Numbered from the stretch's first letter, positions 10,115-22,925 are shown. The stretch: DNA of 64,000 bases from Antedon mediterranea (GCF_964355755.1 NC_092679.1:23870432-23934431), one strand, 5' to 3'. A program made the numbers and translations. The notes: a model not told the origin generated them from the sequence alone.

Positions 10115-13100
10115 CTATAGCAACAAAATTAAACAAAATGTCTTTAATGAAAACTTCTCTAAAAACCACACCATTATTTATATACTTTTACTATACAAAC
10201 TCTGTCTACACTATCAAACTAGTTTGACTAAAAAAAGTGTGATGTGCCCAAATACGGTAGTGATATGACATCATCATGTCCATATATGGGCACCTCGCAT
10301 GTTTTTGTCACAAAAATTGATAGTGTAGACACGACATTAGAAATGAATAAGGTTAGCCTTTTGAAATGATTAGTTTCTTCGATTTGCCACAATTAAAAAA
10401 TATGCAGTATTTTCTCGAAAGGCTGAAATGTAATTTTGCACGTTTTTTTTTATTTAGAAAAAAAAATCGTAATTTAACATTAAAATGAATATAAACGGAT
10501 TGCAGGTAATAACGTAATTATTTGTTCCAAGATCAAATTCAGTGTAAGTTAAGTTTCACACATTTGAGTGACAGTTTTAAACAACATTTTAACATTTACA
10601 TATTTTTTTCAGAACTCTTACATTATCATTGTGTAATGTTTGTCAATAATTATATAACTAATACAGTTAAAACGATTCGTATCAAAAATTTATATCCCCG
10701 ATGTAAAACTGAGTTTTTTCATTTGTCCTTATGAATCAATTTTCAATTATTGCTAAGTGACTTGCATCAATGCTAATGTGACACTATATAGAAGCATGGT
10801 GTATATTACAATTTACGTTGTCATGTTCTATAATAAATGTAACTGGCATCAATAGTCTTGCAATTTGGCTATTAAATTAATCCAACATTCGCCTTATATT
10901 CAAATAACAGTAGAATAATTGAGAGGGAAAAGGATATAAAGTGAATCTTCTCATCTGCCTATTCAAATAAAATGTTTGAGATGTATTGTCTATCAAAAAC
11001 ATGAAAAATGAAGATTAATAAAAAAAGAATTTTAATTTGAATACCACCTACCATTTATTGTAAACATGTATTGGTCAACAAAGTATCTAAATTTTAAACA
11101 TATTTCACTATTTATCATCTTCTTAAAGTAATATATTTCTGGTTTTTATTGTTCTAATGATGTTAATAATAACTTCTTATTCTTCAATGTTTTGTAAGGG
11201 TCTCTGCTTAAAAGCTTTGTTTATGTTGAGTTCACTTTTCCATAACTGTTGATGACATCTTTGTATATCCTTATGTTGAAGTTTTATGGAATAACAATTT
11301 ATTTTGATTTGATTTAATTTGATGTTATATTAATGATTCATCAACATGATGAGGCCTATTACAGATTGTAGGCTGATAAAACATTCCTAATTATCCAAAT
11401 TAATTTCTTCTCTATTTACAATTTACATAAGAGAAATGCCAACTTGTTTTTGGAATGTTTCGTCATTATAGACATTCAGCAAATGATACGACTCGGAAGT
11501 TGTTTGCCGGCTTATTCATTAATTTAATGAAATTATTTTGATCATTGGTAAGTGCATCCCGTTATTATACAATTATTACTAATAATATATTTTCTACAAA
11601 TGATTACCGTTCATTCATAATGTCCAATACATCAGATAACCTATTGTACTTGAGTTATGTAAAGCTCTCTGCTCTCGTTTGACTGTAATACGACCGATAA
11701 AGAGAGGTTACATAAATTAATCAAAATTTCTAGGCGAACATTAATATTATAAGCGGCGTATGTTTTCATAATTATTGATTAGTTTAGCACTCATAATTCT
11801 ATTTCATTCATTCTAATGATATAGGTGACATGCGTTGCTTGCGTTTTCTAAATTGTTTTGTCTCAAGACTATAATGTATTAGACCTGCTGTAGACTATAA
11901 TGTATTAGACGGGTGTGTAGAAAGCGACGACCTCGAATTGGACGACCCCAACGACCCGGGCTACCTCGAATTGGACGACCTAGAATTGGACGACCCATAA
12001 CACGAAACCGACGACCCCTATAATAGCCTAGCCTAGCCTAGGCCTAAGTATGGTATAACATCCCGAAGCCGAACATAACCAAAGATCTTTAAACCATACC
12101 TTATATAATACTCGCAAGCAATCAATGGATTGAAAAAATACAGAAATATCGCCATTTGATACTGAATGTGTCGACACGAACAAACGAACAGATATGGAAC
12201 GCCAAGAGTGCATCATTAAAACTGCATTCGACTCGATTAGCACACGAAATATCATAAACATGGCAAACCAGGCCCCTTTTTTCAGCGGCAGGTAAGGTTT
12301 GACCATGGAGGTACTCCATGGTTTGACCAGCTCCATGGTTTGGTAAAAATATTTTTATACCTCCATGGTTTGACCGTATACAATGCATGTGTGAAATGTA
12401 AAGCTTTTTTATGGCCCTCCCCATGCAGGATTAGGCCAAGTTGAGCCGCCGACAAGTTGAGGCGCCGCCAGAAAAACGTTATTTTCTATGAAACGCCAAA
12501 TGCTTACTTTCGCCGGTGCTCGTTTCTATTTAATAGAAGTTCTATTTATATTAATTATTAGATATAACGATGTATATTCCAAAGTTTATATATCACGGTT
12601 TTTAGTATATATTATTAAATATTATAATTAAAGAGAAATAATTATGAATATCTGACTTGTAGATTCCAAAATATAAGGCCTAAAACATGACCGAAAATGA
12701 TCGTTTTTAGCCAAAAATGACGTAAACATGTTGCCCCCTCAGGCGGCAGTTGAAGTAAAATAATTGCATAAAATCACCGTTTTTTAGTAAAATATTTTGT
12801 GTATTAACATTGTAAAATTCAATAAAATATGATATTAAAAGATAGTAAATAAAAAATAATAATTATTTAACCTCATTCGAAGAATATCAATACTCTATTA
12901 GTCCTGAGAGACAACGTGATTTTACGTGGTAGGCATACACGCGAGAAAAATATTATGGAGTGCACTGCATTTTTACCTTGAAAGATTAAAAACAAATAAA
13001 TTATTAAATATGACTACTTTCCTTTGCTGTTTCAAACCAACAAAATTGTAGTATGTAATTATTATTTATTTTCATGACACAATAAACCTAAAGACCATGA

Positions 13101-16100
13101 ACTTATGTAGGGCCTACTAGGACACCACTCTATCACTACGCGAAATGTCGTAAAAGACGCACAGGCCGTTTCATAGAAATTACCGGCGGCTCAACTTGTC
13201 GGCGGCCCAACCGGTCATATCCCCATGCGGATGTTACGCTGCTTGGTAGGCCTATAGTGTTCGTTATAAGAAGACGAGATGTAATTATACGTCCATGGTT
13301 TAACCATGTATTGTATAATATTTATTTCTTTTTAATTTATTTTTAATATGTCGAATGCAGTTTTAATGATGCACTCTTGGCGTTCCATATCTTTTCGTTT
13401 GTTCGTGTCGACACAATCAGTATCAAATGGCGATATTTCTTTATTTTTTCAATCAATTGCTTGCTTGCGAGTATTATATAATAAGGTATAGTTTAAAGAT
13501 CTTTGGCTATTTTCGGCTTCGGGATGTTATACCACACTTAGGCCTAGGCTAGGCTAGGCTATAGGGGTCGTCGGTTTCGTGTTATGGGTCGTTCAATTCG
13601 AGGTCGTTCAATTCGAGGTCGCCTGGGTCGTTGGGGTCGTCCAATTCGAGGTCGTCGCTTTCTACACACCCTGTATTAGACCTGCTGTAGACTATAATGT
13701 ATTAGACCTGCTGTAGACTATAATGTATTAGACCTGCTGTAGACTATAATGTATTAGACCTGCTGTAGACTATAATGTATTAGACCTGCTGTAGACTATA
13801 ATGTATTAGACCTGCTGTAGACTAAAATGTATTAGACCTGCTGTAGACTATAATGTATTAGACCTGCTGTAGACTATAATGTATTAGACCTGCTGTAGAC
13901 TATAATGTATTAGACCTGCTGTAGACTATAATGTATTAGACCTGCTGTAGACTATAATGTATTAGACCTGCTGTAGACTATAATGTATTAGACCTGCTGT
14001 AGACTATAATGTATTAGACCTGCTGTAGACTATAATGTATTAGACCTGCTGTAGACTATAATGTATTAGACCTGCTGTAGACTATAATGTATTAGACCTG
14101 CTGTAGACTATAATGTATTAGACCTGCTGTAGACTATAATGTATTAGACCTGCTGTAGACTATAATGTATTAGACCTGCTGTAGACTATAATGTATTAGA
14201 CCTGCTGTAGACTATAATGTATTAGACCTGCTGTAGACTATAATGTATTAGACCTGCTGTAGACTATAATGTATTAGACCTGCTGTAGACTATAATGTAT
14301 TAGACCTGCTGTAGACTATACTGTATTAGACCTGCTGTAGACTATAATGTATTAGACCTGCTGTAGACTATAATGTATTAGACCTGCTGTAGACTATAAT
14401 GTATTAGACCTGCTGTAGACTATAATGTATTAGACCTGCTGTAGACTATAATGTATTAGACCTGCTATAGACTATAATGTATTAGACCTGCTATAGACTA
14501 TAATGTATTAGACCTGCTGTAGACTATAATGTATTAGACCTGCTGTAGACTATAATGTATTAGACCTGCTGTAGACTATAATGTATTAGACCTGCTGTAG
14601 ACTATAATGTATTAGACCTGCTGTAGACTATAATGTATTAGACCTGCTGTAGACTATAATGTATTAGACCTGCTGTAGACTATAATGTATTAGACCTGCT
14701 GTAGACTATAATGTATTAGACCTGCTGTAGACTATAATGTATTAGACCTGCTGTAGACTATAATGTATTAGACCTGCTGTAGACTATAATGTATTAGACC
14801 TGCTGTAGACTATAATGTATTAGACCTGCTGTAGACTATAATGTATTAGACCTGCTGTAGACTATAATGTATTAGACCTGCTGTAGACTATAATGTATTA
14901 GACCTGCTGTAGACTATAATGTATTAGACCTGCTGTATACTATAATGTATTAGACCTGCTGTATACTATAATGTATTAGACCTGCTGTAGACTATAATGT
15001 ATTAGACCTGCTGTAGACTATAATGTATTAGACCTGCTGTAGACTATAATGTATTAGACCTGCTGTATACTATAATGTATTAGACCTGCTGTAGACTATA
15101 ATGTATTAGACCTGCTGTAGACTATAATGTATTAGACCTGCTGTAGACTATAATGTATTAGACCTGCTGTATACTATAATGTATTAGACCTGCTGTAGAC
15201 TATAATGTATTAGACCTGCTGTAGACTATAATGTATTAGACCTGCTGTAGACTATAATGTATTAGACCTGCTGTAGACTATAATGTATTAGACCTGCTGT
15301 AGACTATAATGTATTAGACCTGCTATAGACTATAATGTATTAGACCTGCTGTAGACTATAATGTATTAGACCTGCTGTAGACTATAATGTATTAGACCTG
15401 CTGTAGACTATAATGTATTAGACCTGCTGTAGACTATAATGTATTAGACCAGCTGTAGACTATAATGTATTAGACCTGCTGTAGACTATAATGCATTAGA
15501 CCTGCTGTAGACTATAATGTATTAGACCAGCTGTAGACTATAATGTATTAGACCTGCTGTAGACTATAATGTATTAGACCTGCTGTAGACTATAATGTAT
15601 TAGACCTGCTGTAGACTATAATGTATTAGACCTGCTGTAGACTATAATGTATTAGACCTGCTGTAGACTATAATGTATTAGACCTGCTGTAGACTATAAT
15701 GTATTAGACCTGCTGTAGACTATAATGTATTAGACCTGCTGTAGACTATAATGTATTAGACCTGCTGTAGACTATAATGTATTAGACCTGCTGTAGACTA
15801 TAATGTATTAGACCTGCTGTAGACTATAATGTATTAGACCTGCTGTAGACTATAATGTATTAGACCTGCTGTAGACTATAATGTATTAGACCTGCTGTAG
15901 ACTATAATGTATTAGACCTGCTGTAGACTATAATGTATTAGACCTGCTGTAGACTATAATGTATTAGACCTGCTGTAGACTATAATGTATTAGACCTGCT
16001 GTAGACTATAATGTATTAGACCTGCTGTAGACTATAATGTATTAGACCTGCTGTAGACTATAATGTATTAGACCTGCTGTAGACTATAATGTATTAGACC

Positions 16101-19100
16101 TGCTGTAGACTATAATGTATTAGACCTGCTGTAGACTATAATGTATTAGACCTGCTGTAGACTATAATGTATTAGACCTGCTGTAGACTATAATGTATTA
16201 GACCTGCTGTAGACTATAATGTATTAGACCTGCTGTAGACTATAATGTATTAGACCTGCTGTAGACTATAATGTATTAGACCTGCTGTAGACTATAATGT
16301 ATTAGACCTGCTGTAGACTATAATGTATTAGACCTCCTGTAGACTATAATGTATTAGACCTGCTGTAGACTATAATGTATTAGACCTGCTGTATACTATA
16401 ATGTATTAGACCTGCTGTATACTATAATGTATTAGACCTGCTGTAGACTATAATGTATTAGACCTGCTGTAGACTATAATGTATTAGACCTGCTGTAGAC
16501 TATAATGTATTAGACCTGCTGTAGACTATACTGTATTAGACCTGCTGTAGACTATAATGTATTAGACCTGCTGTAGACTATAATGTATTAGACCTGCTAT
16601 AGACTATAATGTATTAGACCTGCTGTATACTATAATGTATTAGACCTGCTGTAGACTATAATGTATTAGACCTGCTATAGACTATAATGTATTAGACCTG
16701 CTGTAGACTATAATGTATTAGACCTGCTGTAGACTATAATGTATTAGACCTGCTATAGACTATAATGTATTAGACCTGCTGTAGACTATAATGTATTAGA
16801 CCTGCTGTAGACTATAATGTATTAGACCTGCTGTAGACTATAATGTATTAGACCTGCTGTAGACTATAATGTATTAGACCTGCTGTAGACTATAATGTAT
16901 TAGACCTGCTGTAGACTATAATGTATTAGACCTGCTGTAGACTATAATGTATTAGACCTGCTGTATACTATAATGTATTAGACCTGCTGTAGACTATAAT
17001 GTATTAGACCTGCTGTAGACTATAATGTATTAGACCTGCTGTAGACTATAATGTATTAGACCTGCTGTATACTATAATGTATTAGACCTGCTGTAGACTA
17101 TAATGTATTAGACCTGCTATAGACTATAATGTATTAGACCTGCTGTAGACTATAATGTATTAGACCTGCTGTAGACTATAATGTATTAGACCTGCTGTAG
17201 ACTATAATGTATTAGACCTGCTATAGACTATAATGTATTAGACCTGCTGTAGACTATAATGTATTAGACCTGCTGTAGACTATAATGTATTAGACCTGCT
17301 GTAGACTATAATGTATTAGACCTGCTGTAGACTATAATGTATTAGACCAGCTGTAGACTATAATGTATTAGACCTGCTGTAGACTATAATGCATTAGACC
17401 TGCTGTAGACTATAATGTATTAGACCAGCTGTAGACTATAATGTATTAGACCTGCTGTAGACTATAATGTATTAGACCTGCTGTAGACTATAATGTATTA
17501 GACCTGCTGTAGACTATAATGTATTAGACCTGCTGTAGACTATAATGTATTAGACCTGCTGTAGACTATAATGTATTAGACCTGCTGTAGACTATAATGT
17601 ATTAGACCTGCTGTAGACTATAATGTATTAGACCTGCTGTAGACTATAATGTATTAGACCTGCTGTAGACTATAATGTATTAGACCTGCTGTAGACTATA
17701 ATGTATTAGACCTGCTGTAGACTATAATGTATTAGACCTGCTGTAGACTATAATGTATTAGACCAGCTGTAGACTATAATGTATTAGACCTGCTGTAGAC
17801 TATAATGTATTAGACCTGCTGTAGACTATAATGTATTAGACCTGCTGTAGACTATAATGTATTAGACCTGCTGTAGACTATAATGTATTAGACCTGCTGT
17901 AGACTATAATGTATTAGACCTGCTGTAGACTATAATGTATTAGACCTGCTGTAGACTATAATGTATTAGACCTGCTGTAGACTATAATGTATTAGACCTG
18001 CTGTAGACTATAATGTATTAGACCTGCTGTAGACTATAATGTATTAGACCTGCTGTAGACTATAATGTATTAGACCTGCTGTAGACTATAATGTATTAGA
18101 CCTGCTGTAGACTATAATGTATTAGACCTGCTGTAGACTATAATGTATTAGACCTGCTGTAGACTATAATGTATTAGACCTGCTGTAGACTATAATGTAT
18201 TAGACCTGCTGTAGACTATAATGTATTAGACCTGCTGTAGACTATAATGTATTAGACCTCCTGTAGACTATAATGTATTAGACCTGCTGTAGACTATAAT
18301 GTATTAGACCTGCTGTAGACTATAATGTATTAGACCTGCTGTAGACTATAATGTATTAGACCTGCTGTAGACTATAATGTATTAGACCTGCTGTAGACTA
18401 TAATGTATTAGACCTGCTGTAGACTATAATGTATTAGACCTGCTGTAGACTATACTGTATTAGACCTGCTGTAGACTATAATGTATTAGACCTGCTGTAG
18501 ACTATAATGTATTAGACCTGCTGTAGACTATAATGTATTAGACCTGCTGTAGACTATAATGTATTAGACCTGCTGTAGACTATAATGTATTAGACCTGCT
18601 GTAGACTATAATGTATTAGACCTGCTGTAGACTATAATGTATTAGACCTGCTGTAGACTATAATGTATTAGACCTGCTGTAGACTATAATGTATTAGACC
18701 TGCTGTAGACTATAATGTATTAGACCTGCTGTAGACTATAATGTATTAGACCTGCTGTAGACTATAATGTATTAGACCTGCTGTAGACTATAATGTATTA
18801 GACCTGCTGTAGACTATAATGTATTAGACCTGCTGTAGACTATAATGTATTAGACCTGCTGTAGACTATAATGTATTAGACCTGCTGTAGACTATAATGT
18901 ATTAGACCTGCTGTAGACTATAATGTATTAGACCTGCTGTAGACTATAATGTATTAGACCTGCTGTAGACTATAATGTATTAGACCTGCTGTAGACTATA
19001 ATGTATTAGACCTGCTGTAGACTATAATGTATTAGACCTGCTGTAGACTATAATGTATTAGACCTGCTGTAGACTATAATGTATTAGACCTGCTGTAGAC

Positions 19101-22100
19101 TATAATGTATTAGACCTGCTGTAGACTATAATGTATTAGACCTGCTGTAGACTATAATGTATTAGACCTGCTGTAGACTATAATGTATTAGACCTGCTGT
19201 AGACTATAATGTATTAGACCTGCTGTAGACTATAATGTATTAGACCTGCTGTAGACTATAATGTATTAGACCTGCTGTAGACTATAATGTATTAGACCTG
19301 CTGTAGACTATAATGTATTAGACCTGCTGTAGACTATAATGTATTAGACCTGCTGTAGACTATAATGTATTAGACCTGCTGTAGACTATAATGTATTAGA
19401 CCTGCTGTAGACTATAATGTATTAGACCTGCTGTAGACTATAATGTATTAGACCTGCTGTAGACTATAATGTATTAGACCTGCTGTAGACTATAATGTAT
19501 TAGACCTGCTGTAGACTATAATGTATTAGACCTGCTGTAGACTATAATGTATTAGACCTGCTGTAGACTATAATGTATTAGACCTGCTGTAGACTATAAT
19601 GTATTAGACCTGCTGTAGACTATAATGTATTAGACCTGCTGTAGACTATAATGTATTAGACCTGCTGTAGACTATAATGTATTAGACCTGCTGTAGACTA
19701 TAATGTATTAGACCTGCTGTATACTATAATGTATTAGACCTGCTGTATACTATAATGTATTAGACCTGCTGTAGACTATAATGTATTAGACCTGCTGTAG
19801 ACTATAATGTATTAGACCTGCTGTAGACTATAATGTATTAGACCTGCTGTATACTATAATGTATTAGACCTGCTGTAGACTATAATGTATTAGACCTGCT
19901 GTAGACTATAATGTATTAGACCTGCTATAGACTATAATGTATTAGACCTGCTGTATACTATAATGTATTAGACCTGCTGTAGACTATAATGTATTAGACC
20001 TGCTATAGACTATAATGTATTAGACCTGCTGTAGACTATAATGTATTAGACCTGCTGTAGACTATAATGTATTAGACCTGCTATAGACTATAATGTATTA
20101 GACCTGCTGTAGACTATAATGTATTAGACCTGCTGTAGACTATAATGTATTAGACCTGCTGTAGACTATAATGTATTAGACCTGCTGTAGACTATAATGT
20201 ATTAGACCAGCTGTAGACTATAATGTATTAGACCTGCTGTAGACTATAATGTATTAGACCTGCTGTAGACTATAATGTATTAGACCAGCTGTAGACTATA
20301 ATGTATTAGACCTGCTGTAGACTATAATGTATTAGACCTGCTGTAGACTATAATGTATTAGACCTGCTGTAGACTATAATGTATTAGACCTGCTGTAGAC
20401 TATAATGTATTAGACCTGCTGTAGACTATAATGTATTAGACCTGCTGTAGACTATAATGTATTAGACCTGCTGTAGACTATAATGTATTAGACCTGCTGT
20501 AGACTATAATGTATTAGACCTGCTGTAGACTATAATGTATTAGACCTGCTGTAGACTATAATGTATTAGACCTGCTGTAGACTATAATGTATTAGACCAG
20601 CTGTAGACTATAATGTATTAGACCTGCTGTAGACTATAATGTATTAGACCTGCTGTAGACTATAATGTATTAGACCAGCTGTAGACTATAATGTATTAGA
20701 CCTGCTGTAGACTATAATGTATTAGACCTGCTGTAGACTATAATGTATTAGACCTGCTGTAGACTATAATGTATTAGACCTGCTGTATACTATAAAACAT
20801 TAGAATATTTATTACACGAGCACATTGTAAAGCAATGTTGTATCAACGAGGTTCACCTGGTGAAAATAAAAGATAAAGAAAATATAGAAATATTAAACTA
20901 AGGTATAATACCAGGGGCCCTATTTACCTGATAAATAATTAATTTGAAGAAAAATAGTACAGTCAGCCAAAAACTTGTTTATAAGACAAGATGTCTTGTA
21001 AAATGTTTTTTTTTTACTTTTTTAAAAGCGAAATCATTATTTTTGGTTATTTTTTTGTCGGTGAAATTGAATGACTTTAAATTGACTCAGCGTCAACGAA
21101 AGCCTCGTTTAGTATACTTTGAGGCAAAATTCAGAGCCTCATTTTGGCCTCGTTTGTAATCTACAATTTTCTAGACATCTTCTGTTCAAATTATTTCTTA
21201 AATGATACAATTTATCCTGGTTTATAACTTTTGAAATACAATAATTTTCTCAATCAGAAGAAGAAAAATTATTTTCATCTTCAATTTCACAACACAAGTT
21301 TGTGCTTTAAAAAAATATTTATTTAGTTTATATTCCTATCCTTAAAATCAATAATTAAAGTAGAAACTCACGGAAGAGGAATAATAATAATCTGCGTCTT
21401 TTAATTGATGCAAGGCATTAACAAAAGTCGAGTCATTTAGTTATCTATTATTAATATGTATTTGATGTATTACTGTATATTATTATTTTCTCGTAAATCC
21501 TCTTGATCGTTAACTATCATTGACCAAATCTAAACAGCAGCCTGGAGGCGGGTGATAAACATTGTGAATCGCTGAAAGGATCAGTTCTATAAATTGCCGT
21601 CCTACATCGTGTCATCTCCGCTTTGATTACGTGTTATCGAGTCGTTATGTGGAGGTTCTAAAACAGGCAGGGTATGAATCCGATAACAGGCAGGGTATGA
21701 ATCCGATAACAGGCAGGGTATGAATCCGATAACAGGCAGGGTATGAATCCGATAACAGGCAGGGTATGAATCCGATAACAGGCAGGGTATGAATCCGATA
21801 ACAGGCAGGGTATGAATCCGATAACAGGCAGGGTATGAATCCGATAACAGGCAGGGTATGAATCCGATACGAAGTTGGAAGAGGAGAATTTGCTCAGGGC
21901 TCACTTTTTCCTGATCGGCCACTTCTTTATTTCACTCATTATAATAAAGTTTGTGTAGTCAGTATAGTCAAATATTACTAATAATATTTTTTGTAAAATC
22001 TCTAAGCGCCTCCTAACCCAACACACTAACATTTCATCAATATTTGGTTCGTATATTTGAATAAATTTCAATGATCTAGTTGACAGATTTACTAGTTTTT

Positions 22101-22889
22101 AATGGGTACTGGAATATATCTTTGTTGAATGTACGTGTGCATGTTTAATTTTATAGCATGACATTAGGTAACAAATTTCCAGCCTATACTATTATCTCCA
22201 TAAAAAGCTAGGCGAGGAATGAGGCTGGTTGGATAATTTTACTTACTGAATACTACAGAGCTTTCTAACGACAACCAAAGAAATATTCTACACATCGTTA
22301 TGTAATCTTATGCTAAATATCATCTAATTTTCAATTTTATTTTATCAGAATTCTCTTCTATTGCTTACCTTTAAACCAAATTGTTTTGTTTTAGGTTTAC
22401 TACGAGACAAGTTCTTAATTGGCCTAAACTGTTTTATTGTTATTTGTTGCCATCGATGAAATAAATGAGATACTTTATAGCCACTATAGTCATTTGAAAT
22501 TCTAGATAGATATGCGAACATGAATATATGCAAATAACGAACAACTTACCAATAGTTGTAACGACCGTTGACGCAAAAAAGAACGAGTTAAATATATCCC
22601 ATTGCATATACTCGGATGGTGCCAGCTTGGAACTGTTTACATCTTTGTCATATTTTAAGTCATGGAAGACACCGTTCTCTGTCGCTGTAATCACTTCCTT
22701 TATCAATTCCTTCAACTCCCCACTTTCAATGCATGTGTGTGATTGCTTAAACTCGGTAAAAAAAGTCACCAAGTCATTTCGTACTTGTGTTTCATTGTCT
22801 GCTTCCAATAGATGAAACACAAGAGCTCCGAACCATAGATATAAAACAAAGCAAAATGTTAATATCAACAAACGTTTTAACAGCGTCAT
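9438..22889 (-). CDS. Two-pore-domain (K2P) potassium channel, complete, 338 aa, two coding exons
   Basis: Background potassium-selective leak channel of the plasma membrane. Exon 1 (22889-22550, 340 nt) starts at the first ATG after an in-frame TAA at 22925-22923 and ends TTACAACTATTG before GTAAGT. Exon 2 (10114-9438, 677 nt) starts after TTGTTGCTATAG and ends at TAG. The phase-1 join restores glycine 114. Layout: TM1 about 5-28; extracellular cap about 30-90 with Cys53 and N-glycosylation sequons NET (32) and NSS (85); first filter TTIGYG at 111-116; TM2 about 127-148; TM3 about 178-204; second filter TTIGFGDY at 220-227; TM4 about 246-267; and a 70-residue polar tail. GYGNLSPKT and EGWTFFEAQYF resemble the TALK/TASK-2 group (KCNK5/16/17), but orthology is not proven. 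The 12,435-nt intron (22549-10115) carries two minisatellites and nested transposons. Confidence 0.93.
10200..10332. mobile_element. MITE family 1, copy 2
   Basis: Starts CTCTGTCTACACTATCAAAC and ends ATTGATAGTGTAGACA, its inverse. The interior has GTGTGATGTGCCCAAATACG and CATCATCATGTCCATATATG. It lies within the K2P intron about 30 bases upstream of the exon 2 open frame. Confidence 0.8.
10333..11865. other. K2P intron sequence without recognised features
   Basis: AT-rich; no exon with matching splice sites on either strand and no clear repeat. Confidence 0.5.
11866..11910. repeat. Stranded left end of the 26-bp minisatellite
   Basis: About 1.7 monomers (ACTATAATGTATTAGAC, then CTGCTGTAGACTATAATG and so on) sit just left of the foldback element at 11911. 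The array then continues at 13672. This shows the transposon jumped into an existing array near its edge. Confidence 0.9.
11911..13671. mobile_element. Foldback transposon B, 1.76 kb, inserted in the minisatellite
   Basis: The ends are GGGTGTGTAGAAAGCGACGA and its reverse complement at 13652-13671. The arms run about 320 bp each (11911-12233 and 13349-13671) with high identity. They include three subterminal copies of CTCGAATTGGACGACC, a GCCTAGCCTAGGCCTAAG block and a TATGGAACGCCAAGAGTGCA block. The sequence TGTATTAGAC flanks both ends (11901-11910 and 13672-13681), consistent with a 9-10 bp target duplication. Because every monomer contains it, the exact length is uncertain. A TCCATGGTTTGACC motif repeats at 12303-12375 and near 13291. 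There is no transposase. The long arms and target size suggest Mutator-like or foldback type, which is inference. Confidence 0.85.
12427..13219. mobile_element. Element nested inside foldback transposon B, 793 bp
   Basis: Flanked by 9-bp direct repeats TCCCCATGC at 12418-12426 and 13220-13228. Near the ends, GTTGAGCCGCCGACAAGTTG (about 12440) is matched in reverse complement by the GGCGGCTCAACTTGTCGGCGG block at about 13185-13205, and TTCTATGAAACG (about 12483) by CGTTTCATAGAA (about 13168). The interior is AT-rich and non-coding. This is a second, later insertion into transposon B. Confidence 0.75.
13672..20794. repeat. 26-bp minisatellite array, about 274 copies
   Basis: The monomer contains CTGCTGTAGACTATAATG followed by TATTAGAC, with a strict 26-bp period over 7.1 kb. 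Most copies are identical. Single-base variants recur: CTGTATAC for CTGTAGAC, CTATAGAC, ACCAGCTG for ACCTGCTG, GCATTAG for GTATTAG, ACCTCCTG and TATACTG. Variants appear in the same order in separate blocks. For example, adjacent CTGTATAC pairs occur near 14935, 16391 and 19722, and ACCAGCTG pairs three monomers apart occur near 15450, 17347, 20207 and 20595. That points to block-scale amplification. The whole array lies inside the K2P intron. Confidence 0.98.
20795..21661. other. K2P intron sequence between the two minisatellites
   Basis: AT-rich with no supported exon. The 71-codon open frame at 20944-21159 has no start context, splice sites or family motif. Confidence 0.5.
21662..21868. 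repeat. 23-bp minisatellite, nine copies
   Basis: Unit AACAGGCAGGGTATGAATCC plus GAT, repeated nine times with essentially no divergence. The minus strand is open across the array and gives a 23-residue protein repeat. This is expected for any stop-free 23-bp unit read in three frames and is not evidence of coding. Confidence 0.97.
21869..22549. other. K2P intron sequence next to exon 1
   Basis: No recognised element. It ends at the exon 1 donor, 22549-22544 on the minus strand. Confidence 0.5.
22550..22889 (-). CDS. K2P channel exon 1 (TM1, cap and start of filter 1)
   Basis: Codes residues 1-113 plus the first base of Gly114. The donor ATTG|GTAAGT is strong. The open frame continues past the donor, but the read-through sequence has no channel features. 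The hydrophobic run LLILTFCFVLYLWFGALVF is TM1. The stretch from STVVTTI to the exon end is the rising half of the first pore loop. Confidence 0.92.
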
Positions 22890-22925
22890 GTCGAATTTTG
22901 ATTGATCATATGAATTGCCGGATTA

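Noticed and set aside
9438-10169. Single-exon 243-aa version of the K2P frame
   Set aside because: The residues before the CTATAG acceptor at 10115 are intronic; using the splice join restores TTIGYG and a normal-length channel.
13672-20794. CRISPR array
   Set aside because: The 26-bp units abut with no unique spacers, and the DNA is from an animal nucleus. It is a minisatellite.
21602-21922. Minus-strand 106-codon frame with a 23-residue protein repeat
   Set aside because: It is the stop-free translation of the 23-bp DNA minisatellite in successive frames; no start context, splice sites or family match.
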